Below, piece after piece: positions 31,490-40,280 of a stretch of 64,000 bases of DNA. Within the stretch, counting starts at the first letter, position 1; the number at the start of each line of letters is the position of its first letter. The notes below the pieces were generated by a model. The model was not told where the DNA came from. It saw nothing but the letters and a program-made list of their open reading frames with translations, and ran no database searches. The position numbers and the translations under genes were made by a program. Source of the stretch: UBA1723 sp045641065 (GTDB lineage: Bacteria; Bacteroidota; Bacteroidia; Bacteroidales; Paludibacteraceae); NCBI GenBank assembly GCA_045641065.1, contig JAZUGF010000068.1:1-64000 (forward strand). Direction: 5' to 3'.

Positions 31490-33625
31490 ATGAATTCAAT
31501 ATTCTCAAATATAGGTATGAGTTTGCCGGTAACCAACCCGGTACTCATATTCTCGCTCGTACTCTTCGTGATTTTATTAGCTCCGTTTGTATCGGAGAAG
31601 TTTAAGCTGCCGAACATCATAGTGATGATATTGGCAGGAATAATCTTGGGTGAGCATGGAGTAGGAGTGTTGACTCGAGATTCCAGTTTTGAGCTATATG
31701 GCACCGTCGGCATGGTGTACATCATGTTCTTGGCTGGTATAGAAATGGATATATCCGACTTTAAGAAAAACCGTAAGGCGGGAGTATTTTTTGGAGGAAT
31801 AACCTTTATATTGCCGATGGTGATTGGTACGGTGAGCAGTTATTTCTTGCTGCAATATCTTCCGCATCACGAGGTGCCTTCTAATGTGACAGGTGCCTCA
31901 GAAATGACGTCGCAATACTATTTATTGGTGGCGTCGTTACTTCTTGCCAGTATGTACGCGTCGCATACGCTTATATCCTATCCGATAGTAAGCAAATACG
32001 GTATCAATAAGAATCGTAGTATAAGTATCACCATTGGAGGTACTATGATTGCCACGACACTGTCATTGTTGGTGTTGGCGGTGATTGTAGGTATGGCAAA
32101 AGGCCAGATCAACAGTTTCTTCTGGGTGCGAATGGGAATTGCAATCTGTATATTCCTATTTATAATTGGATTCATTTTTCCACGTCTTGCGAGTCTTTTC
32201 TTTAAGAGTGTGAGTGATAGTGTCGGTCAGTACATCTTTGTGCTGGCACTTGTTTTCTTAGGAGGCTACATTGCTCAGCTTGCGGGACTAGAGGCTATTA
32301 TCGGAGCTTTCTTGGTAGGTGTTGCAATCAGTTCACTTATCCCGAGAATCTCGCCGTTGATGAACAGATTGGAGTTTGTAGGTAATGCTATTTTCATTCC
32401 GTTCTTTCTGATTGGCGTGGGAATGCTTATTGATTTGAGAGCTGTATTTGCCGGACCAAACACGTTAATTGTAGCGGTAGTGATGTGTGTGGTTTCAAAT
32501 CTGTCAAAGTATTTGGCAGCGGTGATTACACAACGTACTTTCAAATTGAAGAAGGAGGAGGGAAATCTAATCTTTGGATTGAGTACAGCACAGGCAGCAG
32601 CCACATTGGCAGCCGTTAAGATCGGATACGATACGGTCATCAAGTTTGCTGACGACGGTTCGCTTATTCGTATCTTTAGTAATGATATCCTTAACGGAAC
32701 TGTTATTATGATCCTTGTCACTTGTATCGTTTCATCTACAGTGACAGAACGAATGGCAAAGAAAATCTCAACAGAGTCGGAGGCTATTGATGAGAAGATA
32801 GCAAAAGCACAACAGGCAGATAGAATCTTGGTTCCACTTTACCATCCTGACAACTTGGCTAGACTGATGGAACTAGCGGTGATTTTGAAGGCAAAGAAGT
32901 CGAAAGAGCCTCTTTATGCACTTCATGTCGCCAACGATTCGCCAAACAATGGAATGGATCATGGTCGTAAACTGCTTGAGAGGGCAGCACGAATCGCGTC
33001 GGCTACAGATAATTCCGTGAAGATGATATCCAGATACGACGCTAATGTTGCGATGGGTATTATACATACTATTAAAGAGAATAGTATCACTGATATTGTA
33101 CTAGGTCTCCATTATAAGAACACCTTTACTGACTCATTCTTTGGTGAGAAAACGGAGGCATTGCTTCAGATGACCAACCAGATGGTTATGGTTATTAAGG
33201 CGGTTCAACCGTTGAGCACTATACGCAGAGTGGTAGTTGCAGTGCCACCTAAGGCTGAGTTTGAGATCGGTTTCGTGAAATGGTACGATAGAGTGAAGAA
33301 TATATGCAAGCAGATTGGAGCGTCAGCAAAGTTTTTTGCCCCAACCGATACACTTGCACAAATCAAGGAACTCGCAAGCAGAAATAAGTTTGGAGTGCCT
33401 ACACAATATGAATTACTTGACGATTGGGATGAATTCCTGATTTTAGCACGTGAACTACAGACAGATGATCTTTTAGTGATCGTGTCGTCTAGAAAGAACA
33501 ATGATTCCTACTTGCCTGCGTTTGAGAAACTACCGCAGCAGTTGGGTAAATATTTTGCAGACAATAGTTTTATCATCCTTTATCCGGAGCAATTCTCGTC
33601 GCCTGCGGATAAAGAAATATCGTAA
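31490..33625 (+). CDS. CPA2-family cation:proton antiporter with UspA-like C-terminus
   Basis: Residues ~10-420 form a dozen membrane helices of the Kef/NapA type, with the GIILGEHGVGV loop near residues 50-60 and a GxEAIIGAFLVGVAIS helix near 267-280. The C-terminal ~260 residues hold two UspA-like Rossmann units (RILVPLYHPDNL and IRRVVVAVPPK). It exchanges Na+ or K+ for protons across the inner membrane; ion choice cannot be read from the sequence. No TrkA-N domain is present. Confidence 0.9.
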   Translation: MNSIFSNIGMSLPVTNPVLIFSLVLFVILLAPFVSEKFKLPNIIVMILAGIILGEHGVGVLTRDSSFELYGTVGMVYIMFLAGIEMDISDFKKNRKAGVFFGGITFILPMVIGTVSSYFLLQYLPHHEVPSNVTGASEMTSQYYLLVASLLLASMYASHTLISYPIVSKYGINKNRSISITIGGTMIATTLSLLVLAVIVGMAKGQINSFFWVRMGIAICIFLFIIGFIFPRLASLFFKSVSDSVGQYIFVLALVFLGGYIAQLAGLEAIIGAFLVGVAISSLIPRISPLMNRLEFVGNAIFIPFFLIGVGMLIDLRAVFAGPNTLIVAVVMCVVSNLSKYLAAVITQRTFKLKKEEGNLIFGLSTAQAAATLAAVKIGYDTVIKFADDGSLIRIFSNDILNGTVIMILVTCIVSSTVTERMAKKISTESEAIDEKIAKAQQADRILVPLYHPDNLARLMELAVILKAKKSKEPLYALHVANDSPNNGMDHGRKLLERAARIASATDNSVKMISRYDANVAMGIIHTIKENSITDIVLGLHYKNTFTDSFFGEKTEALLQMTNQMVMVIKAVQPLSTIRRVVVAVPPKAEFEIGFVKWYDRVKNICKQIGASAKFFAPTDTLAQIKELASRNKFGVPTQYELLDDWDEFLILARELQTDDLLVIVSSRKNNDSYLPAFEKLPQQLGKYFADNSFIILYPEQFSSPADKEIS

Positions 33626-33640
33626 ATAGAATAAGAGATT

Positions 33641-34984
33641 ATGGCAGAAATGTATAAGACTCCCTTTTTCTACAAATTTTTGAGAGTCTACAGTAACACA
33701 ATATACAGCAGATGGTTTTCATCGACAGAAGTGAATAATGAGAAAGTCGTCCCTGAAAACGCATCGGTGATTTTTGCACCTAACCATCAGAATGCGTTTA
33801 TCGACGCGATGGCTTTGCTATGGGCGTCTCCTGCTCCTATTGTGTTCTTGGCCAAGGCAGCTATTTTTAAGAATCCTATAGTAGCCAAAGCGTTGAATTT
33901 CTTCAAGATCATGCCAGCCTACCGTATGCGCGATGGCTACAGCAATTTGAAGAAGAACGAGGAGAGCTTCGACAAGGCTGTTGAGGTGCTTGCTCATAAT
34001 CAGTATTTCTGCTTGATGCCAGAGGGTGGACAGGATGAATTCCGTCGTCTACGCCCATTGGTGAAGGGAATGTTCCGTATCGCTTTCGCTGCACAAAAGC
34101 AGAAGCCAGAAGGGGAGACGGTGCTTATCGTTCCGACGGGAATAGACTATGGTCACTACGATCATAGCGGCTACCACTTGGTAATCAACTACGGTAAGCC
34201 AATCCGTATTGCTGACTATTTCCAGGATTATCTAGCCAACGAGGCAGTGACTCAGAATAAAGTGAGAGACGAGTTGTACAGCCGAATGAAACCGTTGATG
34301 CATCATATCGTCTCTAAGGATTACTACGATACAATCTATGGCTCGTCTTATGCATATGCACAGGAGATGCTTGAGTCAAAGGATTGGGATGACAATGAGA
34401 CTAACCGTCTTGAGGTACGTCAGAGAATCTCTACTGCTCTTGATGAGGCTGTAGAGAATAATAATCCACTTATGCCTGAACTACAGAAGGCAGTGAAAGA
34501 GTGGTTGGGTGATAGCAACAAGGTTGAACTTTATGCTCGTGCATTTGAGGAACCACATAAGGTAGATGCAAAATTGATCACATCTATCCTATATTTGATT
34601 GGTACATCTCCACTTGCTCTATACTCGTTTGTCTTCAACGGATTCCCATATTTGTTGTTCAAGGGAGTGGCATACAAGCTTGCTCACAACACGGGATTCG
34701 AGGCAAGTTTGCTACTTGGATTCGTATATTTGGTTCTTCCATTCATATATCTACTATATATAATATTGTATGCGATCTTCGCACCACAGTGTTTTGCTGA
34801 GACATGGTCGTTTATAGTCTTCACTCTATGTTGGTTGCTATCACTTCCTATCTCATTCAATTTTATGGTTAGATACAAGTGGAGATTCGAGTATGTTAAG
34901 TCGAGACTTCAGACTATCGCTGGCAAGGGTAAGTCTGCAAATAAGGTAGTTGAGATTTTAAGAAAAATTGTACCGTCTATTTAA
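33641..34984 (+). CDS. PlsC-type acyltransferase with C-terminal membrane helices
   Basis: The N-terminal ~250 residues are a glycerolipid acyltransferase domain. The catalytic motif is NHQNAFID, a Bacteroidota variant with five instead of four residues between His and Asp, and the acceptor motif is MPEGGQDEFRRLRPLVKG. Two or three hydrophobic helices follow at ~325-415. It probably acylates lysophosphatidate or a related acceptor in the inner membrane. Fifteen bases separate it from the antiporter gene. Confidence 0.88.
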   Translation: MAEMYKTPFFYKFLRVYSNTIYSRWFSSTEVNNEKVVPENASVIFAPNHQNAFIDAMALLWASPAPIVFLAKAAIFKNPIVAKALNFFKIMPAYRMRDGYSNLKKNEESFDKAVEVLAHNQYFCLMPEGGQDEFRRLRPLVKGMFRIAFAAQKQKPEGETVLIVPTGIDYGHYDHSGYHLVINYGKPIRIADYFQDYLANEAVTQNKVRDELYSRMKPLMHHIVSKDYYDTIYGSSYAYAQEMLESKDWDDNETNRLEVRQRISTALDEAVENNNPLMPELQKAVKEWLGDSNKVELYARAFEEPHKVDAKLITSILYLIGTSPLALYSFVFNGFPYLLFKGVAYKLAHNTGFEASLLLGFVYLVLPFIYLLYIILYAIFAPQCFAETWSFIVFTLCWLLSLPISFNFMVRYKWRFEYVKSRLQTIAGKGKSANKVVEILRKIVPSI

Positions 34985-35002
34985 GCCTGTAAGATATTAA
35001 GC

Positions 35003-36031
35003 ATGGAAGATATCGAAGAACTTGACATACATAATGCTGCAGAAGAGCGAGAGCAAGACTACGAAATTGCATTACGCCCCCTTTCCTTCGATGATTTTAC
35101 TGGTCAACAGAAAATCCTTGAGAATTTGAAGGTGTTTGTGGCGGCTGCAAAGATGCGTGGTGAACCTCTTGATCATACGTTACTTTATGGTCCTCCAGGA
35201 TTGGGAAAAACAACGTTGGCTAATATCCTTGCCAATGAGCTTGGAGTAGGGTTTAAGTTGATCTCAGCTCCAGTGCTTGATAAACCGTTGGATTTGGCTG
35301 GACTTTTGACTGGTTTGGAACCAAATCAGGTCCTTTTCATCGATGAAATCCATCGTTTGAAGCCAGTGATAGAGGAGTTCCTATATTCAGCTATGGAAGA
35401 CTTCCGTATCGACCTTATGATCGATAAAGGACCAAATGCAAGAGCATTACAGATACCGTTAAATCCGTTTACTCTTGTCGGAGCAACAACAAGAAGTGGA
35501 TTACTTACAAGTCCGTTGAGAGCACGTTTCGGTATCAACTGTCATTTGGAATACTACGATAAAGATGTCTTGACTAAGATTATATGTCGTTCCGCGTCGA
35601 AACTCTATACTCCGTGTGATGTGGAGGCAGCAGGAGAGATCGCAAGCCGAAGCCGAGGAACACCACGTATCGCTAATGCTATTTTGCGACGTGTGCGCGA
35701 CTTTGCTCAGGTGAAAGGCAATGGTACAATCAACACTAAAATCGCAAGTGAGGCATTGAAGGCTTTGAATATAGATCAGTATGGCCTTGATGAGACAGAT
35801 ACAAAGATTTTGGCCGTATTGATCGACAAATTTAAGGGTGGGCCAGTTGGACTTTCCACTATCGCCACTGCTATCGGAGAGGATGCCGGCACCGTCGAAG
35901 AGGTGTATGAGCCATTCCTAATCAAGGAGGGATTCTTGAAGCGTACTCCACGAGGTAGAGAGGCAACAGAGTTGGCTTACAACCATCTTGGAAGAAAACG
36001 TGATGGTGCTCAACTCACATTATTTGATTAA
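35003..36031 (+). CDS. ruvB: Holliday junction branch-migration helicase RuvB
   Basis: The 342-residue AAA+ ATPase drives branch migration of Holliday junctions with RuvA and RuvC. Walker A is GPPGLGKTT (residues 63-71), Walker B LFIDEIHR, followed by the RuvB-specific ATTRSGLLTSPLRARFG and a C-terminal winged helix (GTVEEVYEPFLIKEGFLKRT). Length and motifs are complete. ruvA and ruvC are not in the window. Confidence 0.98.
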   Translation: MEDIEELDIHNAAEEREQDYEIALRPLSFDDFTGQQKILENLKVFVAAAKMRGEPLDHTLLYGPPGLGKTTLANILANELGVGFKLISAPVLDKPLDLAGLLTGLEPNQVLFIDEIHRLKPVIEEFLYSAMEDFRIDLMIDKGPNARALQIPLNPFTLVGATTRSGLLTSPLRARFGINCHLEYYDKDVLTKIICRSASKLYTPCDVEAAGEIASRSRGTPRIANAILRRVRDFAQVKGNGTINTKIASEALKALNIDQYGLDETDTKILAVLIDKFKGGPVGLSTIATAIGEDAGTVEEVYEPFLIKEGFLKRTPRGREATELAYNHLGRKRDGAQLTLFD

Positions 36032-36053
36032 TTTGAAAAAAACTTATTTTACA

Positions 36054-36962
36054 ATGATAAAACCGACTAGTAGAAAAAACTTTATCCGCGAGCGCTCTAC
36101 TGACTTCACAGTTGCAGAGCCTGCGAAATTGTTTGAGTTTTTGCAGCAGAAAATTGGTTCAAGCCGCAATAACATTAAAGGCCTATTGGCAAAGAGATTG
36201 GTATCAGTAGACGGTGCAGTTGAGACACGTTACGATTACGAGTTGAAGAAGGGACAGAAAGTTGGTGTTTGCTTCACTGGTAAGAAGAATACTTTCGCAC
36301 ATCCAAAAATCTCTATCATATATGAAGATGATGCTTTCCTTGTTGTAGACAAGAAGGAAGGAATCCTTTCAGTGCCAGCACCTAACCATGCTGCTGAGGA
36401 TACAGTATTGAAGGTGATGGTTGGCTACGTTAAGAAGCAGAACCGTCAGAATGCTCTTTACACTGTTCATAGAATTGACCGTGACACAAGTGGTGTGCTT
36501 ATGTTCACAAAGACTCCTGAGGTACAGCAAGCAGTGAAGGCACATTGGCACGATGCAGACCACAGAAAAGTTTACTATGCTTTGGTGGAAGGAAATGTAG
36601 AGAAGGAAGAGGATACAATTGAGAGCTGGCTAAAAGAAGATCCAAAGACATACATTGTTCACTCTTGCGATTATGATAATGGAGGAATGTATGCTGTCAC
36701 TAAGTATAAAGTGATTCAGCGTGGAAACGGACGTACACTTTTGAAGTGTGAGATTCCTACTGGTAGAAAGAATCAGATCCGTGTCCACATGCAGTCAATC
36801 GGACATCCAATTGTAGGCGACGTTAAGTATGGAGCACCTGTCACAAGTGTTAAGCGTCTTTGTCTTCATGCAACATACTTGGCGATCAAAAACCCGATGA
36901 ATGGGAAGATTATTACATTTGAATCGCCAGTTCCTCGTATTTTCTATACAGTAATGAAGTAA
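36054..36962 (+). CDS. RluA-family pseudouridine synthase
   Basis: The start is placed at ATG 36054 (302 residues, MIKPTSRKNF). The upstream TTG at 35988 lies inside ruvB and would add unrelated residues. Residues ~40-80 look like an S4 RNA-binding domain and the rest is the catalytic domain, with the motif HRIDRDTSGVLMF and catalytic Asp144. A YALVEG strand and the GRKNQIRVHM motif are also present. It modifies uridines in rRNA or tRNA; the site is not predictable. It lies 22 bases after ruvB. Confidence 0.92.
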   Translation: MIKPTSRKNFIRERSTDFTVAEPAKLFEFLQQKIGSSRNNIKGLLAKRLVSVDGAVETRYDYELKKGQKVGVCFTGKKNTFAHPKISIIYEDDAFLVVDKKEGILSVPAPNHAAEDTVLKVMVGYVKKQNRQNALYTVHRIDRDTSGVLMFTKTPEVQQAVKAHWHDADHRKVYYALVEGNVEKEEDTIESWLKEDPKTYIVHSCDYDNGGMYAVTKYKVIQRGNGRTLLKCEIPTGRKNQIRVHMQSIGHPIVGDVKYGAPVTSVKRLCLHATYLAIKNPMNGKIITFESPVPRIFYTVMK

Positions 36963-36966
36963 AAGA

Positions 36967-38097
36967 ATGGAGGATATAAAAGCTTACTTTAGAAAGCCAG
37001 AGGTTGCAAATCTCCCTCTTCATTATGTAGACGACGCGAGTGATCTCTCGTCGTTTATTTCTGCTTGTTCTGCCGATTCCACCGGAGAATTTGATGTCGC
37101 TATCATCGGAATCCCGTCGGCTTGGGGATCTCAGAAATATAATCCGTCTGTAGCTGATGTTCCTGACTCAGTTAGAAAATATCTTTATCGTTTGTGTGGT
37201 GATTTCCACAATGTGAGGATTGCTGACTTGGGCAATATTAATGTTGCTCTGGATCAGTCGCCGATTGCAGCTGTTGCTGATGTGGTTTCGATACTTGTTG
37301 AAGCAGGTAAGAAAGTGATAATTATCGGTGGAAGTGACTCTTGCAATTTGCCAATTATTAAAGGAATGAGCCAATCCATCGGGAAAATCAATATGGTCAA
37401 GGTCGACGCGATGCTTACGTTAAGCGGAATGGATGAACTTGAGAAGAGTGGTGGATTGCTATCCAACTTCGACGAGATTGAGAAAATCAAACAAGTGGAT
37501 TGCATAGATGTGTTGGGCTACCAAACTTATCTTTGCTCGGAAGACAAAATCGCCAGAGCCGACGACCAACGAATCTGCTATACTCGTTTGGCAATGGTTC
37601 AGGATAATGTTCAAGATATTGAGCCATTACTACGCGACAACGATTTGTTCAGCATTTCAGCACGTGCGGTTCGTAACTCAGATATGCCGTCTTGCGTCGC
37701 CATGCCAAACGGTTTATACGGAGAGGAAGCGTGTCATTTAGCTAAACTTGCTGGTTTGAGTGATAGATCGTCTGTGTTCTATATCTCCGATGTATACGCC
37801 CAAAATGAATCATCACTTGCCCTTTCTGCACAGATTGTTTGGCATTATCTTCACGGTGTAGATCATCGTTACAATGACTATCCAACAAACGATATCAACA
37901 ACTATCGCAAGTCTATAGTATTTGATACACGAACAAATACAGAGGTCAGATTCTTCAATAATCCACTTAACGGAAGATGGTGGGTGGAGATTCCTGGTTA
38001 CAATGGAAAACGCATCGTCTCCTGCAAAGAATCCGACTATAATGCGATGTCAAATAGAGAAGTGCCTGATATCTGGTTTAGACATTTTATGAGATAA
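36967..38097 (+). CDS. Arginase/formimidoylglutamase-like protein lacking metal ligands
   Basis: The 376-residue protein shows the ureohydrolase fold order (IIGIPSAWGSQ, VIIIGGSDSC, VKVDAML, FSISARAVRNSDMP). However, the metal-binding motifs of active members are altered. GGDHS is GGSDS here, and the DAHxD motif is DAMLT, so several manganese ligands are missing. Diverged homologs of this kind are known in Bacteroidota and are often labelled formimidoylglutamase. Catalysis of the usual kind is unlikely, and a structural or regulatory role is possible. It is the last gene of the closely spaced row. Confidence 0.78.
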   Translation: MEDIKAYFRKPEVANLPLHYVDDASDLSSFISACSADSTGEFDVAIIGIPSAWGSQKYNPSVADVPDSVRKYLYRLCGDFHNVRIADLGNINVALDQSPIAAVADVVSILVEAGKKVIIIGGSDSCNLPIIKGMSQSIGKINMVKVDAMLTLSGMDELEKSGGLLSNFDEIEKIKQVDCIDVLGYQTYLCSEDKIARADDQRICYTRLAMVQDNVQDIEPLLRDNDLFSISARAVRNSDMPSCVAMPNGLYGEEACHLAKLAGLSDRSSVFYISDVYAQNESSLALSAQIVWHYLHGVDHRYNDYPTNDINNYRKSIVFDTRTNTEVRFFNNPLNGRWWVEIPGYNGKRIVSCKESDYNAMSNREVPDIWFRHFMR

Positions 38098-38130
38098 AAT
38101 CTCCGATAAAAAGGATCAAAACATAATGTT

Positions 38131-39132
38131 ATGTTGGAATTAGGAGGAGGGTATCAAATACATAGAATAGAAACAACCATATTTGGAAGACTAAGGAAAA
38201 ATATTACCGGAAGTTGTGGCTTTACAATTTCTCTTTTCGGCATTTTCAATTTTTTATTTGAAATTGATTTTGATACTTTTTTCGATGCTGGTTTTTTTGT
38301 GCTCTTTGTCCTATTTTGTGGGTTTTTATTATTTGCCTATTCCACCTACTTGATGTCGCAAGTTATTTATGAATCTTATTATCCCAAAGATAAACCAATA
38401 TGTATCGGAGGAGAAGGTATTATAGATGAAAACGGAACATTGTATCCATGGAGTAAGATAGAACATGCCTATGTACAAAGTCCTCGTTTTCATATTTATT
38501 ATAAAGGCTTAGCTGATAAAACAATTCGCCATGAAATTGATTTGTCTGAATATTCTGTAAACGAGAAAGAAATTGCAGATGAGATAGAATTGTGGAGCGG
38601 ACAAGATATTGGCAATTACGAGGATTTTATAAGAGACAAATATATCAAACAACAAGCCAAGGACCGTAATATGTCCGATGAGGAGGTTGAGTCTTTAAAT
38701 GATAAATTGACTATCTATACTCCTTATTTCGTTAAGTTGAAGAAACAATACATAACGTATATGTTATGTTTAATCCCTGTTGGTATCATTGGTTATGTGA
38801 TTTCTTTTCTCCTGAGCGACGTGGCAACGCCTTTGGATGAGCATACTTGTTTTGTTTATTTTAAGAGAATATGCTATTCTATTAGTGGTCTTTTCCTTTG
38901 GGTTTCTTGTGCAGTTGTCCTATGTGTATATAAAATCAAAAAGTTAAGACAGAATCCAGACATGAAGAATTTAAGTGAAAGTGAGTTTGAACAATTTCTT
39001 TCTATGATAGATATGAGGACAATACTTACAAAAAAGGAGAAGTTTTTCTGTCTGATTCCTTTGCTTATGCTTTTAATGTGGATTCTATTAGTCATTTATT
39101 TGTCTTTATATAAATTTGATATTCTATCATGA
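38131..39132 (+). CDS. Membrane protein with PH-like core, tandem paralog A
   Basis: The 333-residue protein has two N-terminal membrane helices (~30-80), a soluble PH-like beta core (~88-140: CIGGEGIIDENGTLYPWSKIE and FHIYYK), a conserved helical stretch (WSGQDIGNYEDF, YTPYFVKLKKQY) and three more helices towards the C-terminus. It shares all of this with the two genes downstream. I do not recognise a named family. The stop codon overlaps the start of a 25-residue membrane microprotein by ATGA. The locus is base-poor in GC relative to the housekeeping row. Confidence 0.75.
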   Translation: MLELGGGYQIHRIETTIFGRLRKNITGSCGFTISLFGIFNFLFEIDFDTFFDAGFFVLFVLFCGFLLFAYSTYLMSQVIYESYYPKDKPICIGGEGIIDENGTLYPWSKIEHAYVQSPRFHIYYKGLADKTIRHEIDLSEYSVNEKEIADEIELWSGQDIGNYEDFIRDKYIKQQAKDRNMSDEEVESLNDKLTIYTPYFVKLKKQYITYMLCLIPVGIIGYVISFLLSDVATPLDEHTCFVYFKRICYSISGLFLWVSCAVVLCVYKIKKLRQNPDMKNLSESEFEQFLSMIDMRTILTKKEKFFCLIPLLMLLMWILLVIYLSLYKFDILS

Positions 39133-39206
39133 AGATGTTCTTTTTTATTCTACAGTTAATATTGTTATGTGCTATAGCAGTCGGTCTTGTATTTGTTATT
39201 AGATAA
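39129..39206 (+). CDS. 25-residue membrane microprotein A
   Basis: A short frame starts in ATGA with the stop codon of the preceding gene, the classical arrangement of translational coupling. The product is MKMFFFILQLILL followed by a hydrophobic segment ending FVIR, one transmembrane helix. A second microprotein with the same arrangement and a similar sequence follows paralog C at 41411. This repetition argues that it is a real gene and not chance. Confidence 0.65.
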   Translation: MKMFFFILQLILLCAIAVGLVFVIR

Positions 39207-39223
39207 ATCAAATTGTAATAACT

Positions 39224-40207
39224 ATGTTGACTTTAGGAGAACAATATATTATACATCGTAAGGATATTAAGATGTTGAGCAGAATTGGCAAAAATATTCT
39301 TGGTAGTCTTGTTATATTGACAACACTTTTATTTTTTTCGTTAACAATATATGATGTCTGTATAGGTAGAGGAATTAAAGATACTTCCGAGTTTATATTT
39401 GTTTCAGTCTTTCTGATTTTTTTTAGCATCTTTTCCATTTATTTTATATATAGATCTTATTTTCCAAATCAAGAAACCATTCGTATAGGAAGTGAAGGTA
39501 TTATAGATGCTGACGGGAAGGTGTATCCATGGAATAAGGTAGAATATGCATTTCTCAAGCGGGAAAGTAAATCGCATTATTTGCATATCTATTATAAGGA
39601 TGACAGCAATCAAAGTGCTCATGATTCTATTTACGTATCTGAGTTTGATGTTCATGAGAATGAAGTTGCCGACGCAATAGAGGGTTGGTGTGGCCGTGAT
39701 ATCGGACATTATGAAGATTATGAAAATGACAATTATATCAAAAGTCAGCTCGAAGAGGGCAAGATGACGGAGGCACAAAGTAAGGTATTAGATGAGAAAT
39801 TATCTCTTTATACTCCTTATTTTCAAAAACTTCGAAAGGAGTATTTGATGTATTTCCTTTGGTTAGCTCCTGTTTTTGTTATAAGTTACTTATTATCTTC
39901 ATTATTATGTGATGTTGATACTCCAATGGATAAGTCTGACTTTTTGGGTGGCATGAAGTTTATATCGTTAAAAGCGGGAAGCTTTTTTCTGTATATGCTT
40001 TGTTTGGCTTTGGTGTATAACTATAAAACGAAAAAATTGCGATGTAATCCTGATTTGAAAGACTTAAGTGATAAAGAGTTGAATCATCTATTGACTACAT
40101 ATGATATAGAGGAATCATCGTTAACTGTAAAAGTTCTTTTGATTCCGGTTGTGATTTGGCTCTTGTTCGTCATTTATACATTATCGGTTGCTCTTGGGGT
40201 TTTGTAG
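39224..40207 (+). CDS. Membrane protein with PH-like core, tandem paralog B
   Basis: The 327-residue paralog of the previous gene shares the sequence order: N-terminus MLTLGEQYIIHRK, IGSEGIIDADGKVYPWNKVE, CGRDIGHYEDY, LYTPYFQKLRKEY and C-terminal helices. Five membrane helices are expected. Sequence divergence from A is considerable while domain order is constant. No microprotein follows it; instead a short gap with an imperfect palindrome (GATGCAC/GTGCGTC) precedes paralog C. Confidence 0.75.
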   Translation: MLTLGEQYIIHRKDIKMLSRIGKNILGSLVILTTLLFFSLTIYDVCIGRGIKDTSEFIFVSVFLIFFSIFSIYFIYRSYFPNQETIRIGSEGIIDADGKVYPWNKVEYAFLKRESKSHYLHIYYKDDSNQSAHDSIYVSEFDVHENEVADAIEGWCGRDIGHYEDYENDNYIKSQLEEGKMTEAQSKVLDEKLSLYTPYFQKLRKEYLMYFLWLAPVFVISYLLSSLLCDVDTPMDKSDFLGGMKFISLKAGSFFLYMLCLALVYNYKTKKLRCNPDLKDLSDKELNHLLTTYDIEESSLTVKVLLIPVVIWLLFVIYTLSVALGVL

Positions 40208-40217
40208 CACTAGTAGA

Positions 40218-40231
40218 GATGCACGTGCGTC
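40218..40231. repeat. Imperfect palindrome between paralogs B and C
   Basis: GATGCAC and GTGCGTC pair with one G-U. It occupies the place where a microprotein gene follows the other two paralogs. Confidence 0.4.
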
Positions 40232-40280
40232 AGAAAAATATTGAGTTGGGGACAAATACTATAAAAAATGTCTAAGAATT

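Noticed and set aside
32275..32721. Minus-strand frame of 148 residues in the antiporter gene
   Set aside because: It mirrors conserved transmembrane codons of the sense gene.
35988..36053. TTG start of the pseudouridine synthase inside ruvB
   Set aside because: The added residues come from the ruvB 3-prime end in another frame and do not belong to the family; ATG 36054 gives the normal N-terminus.
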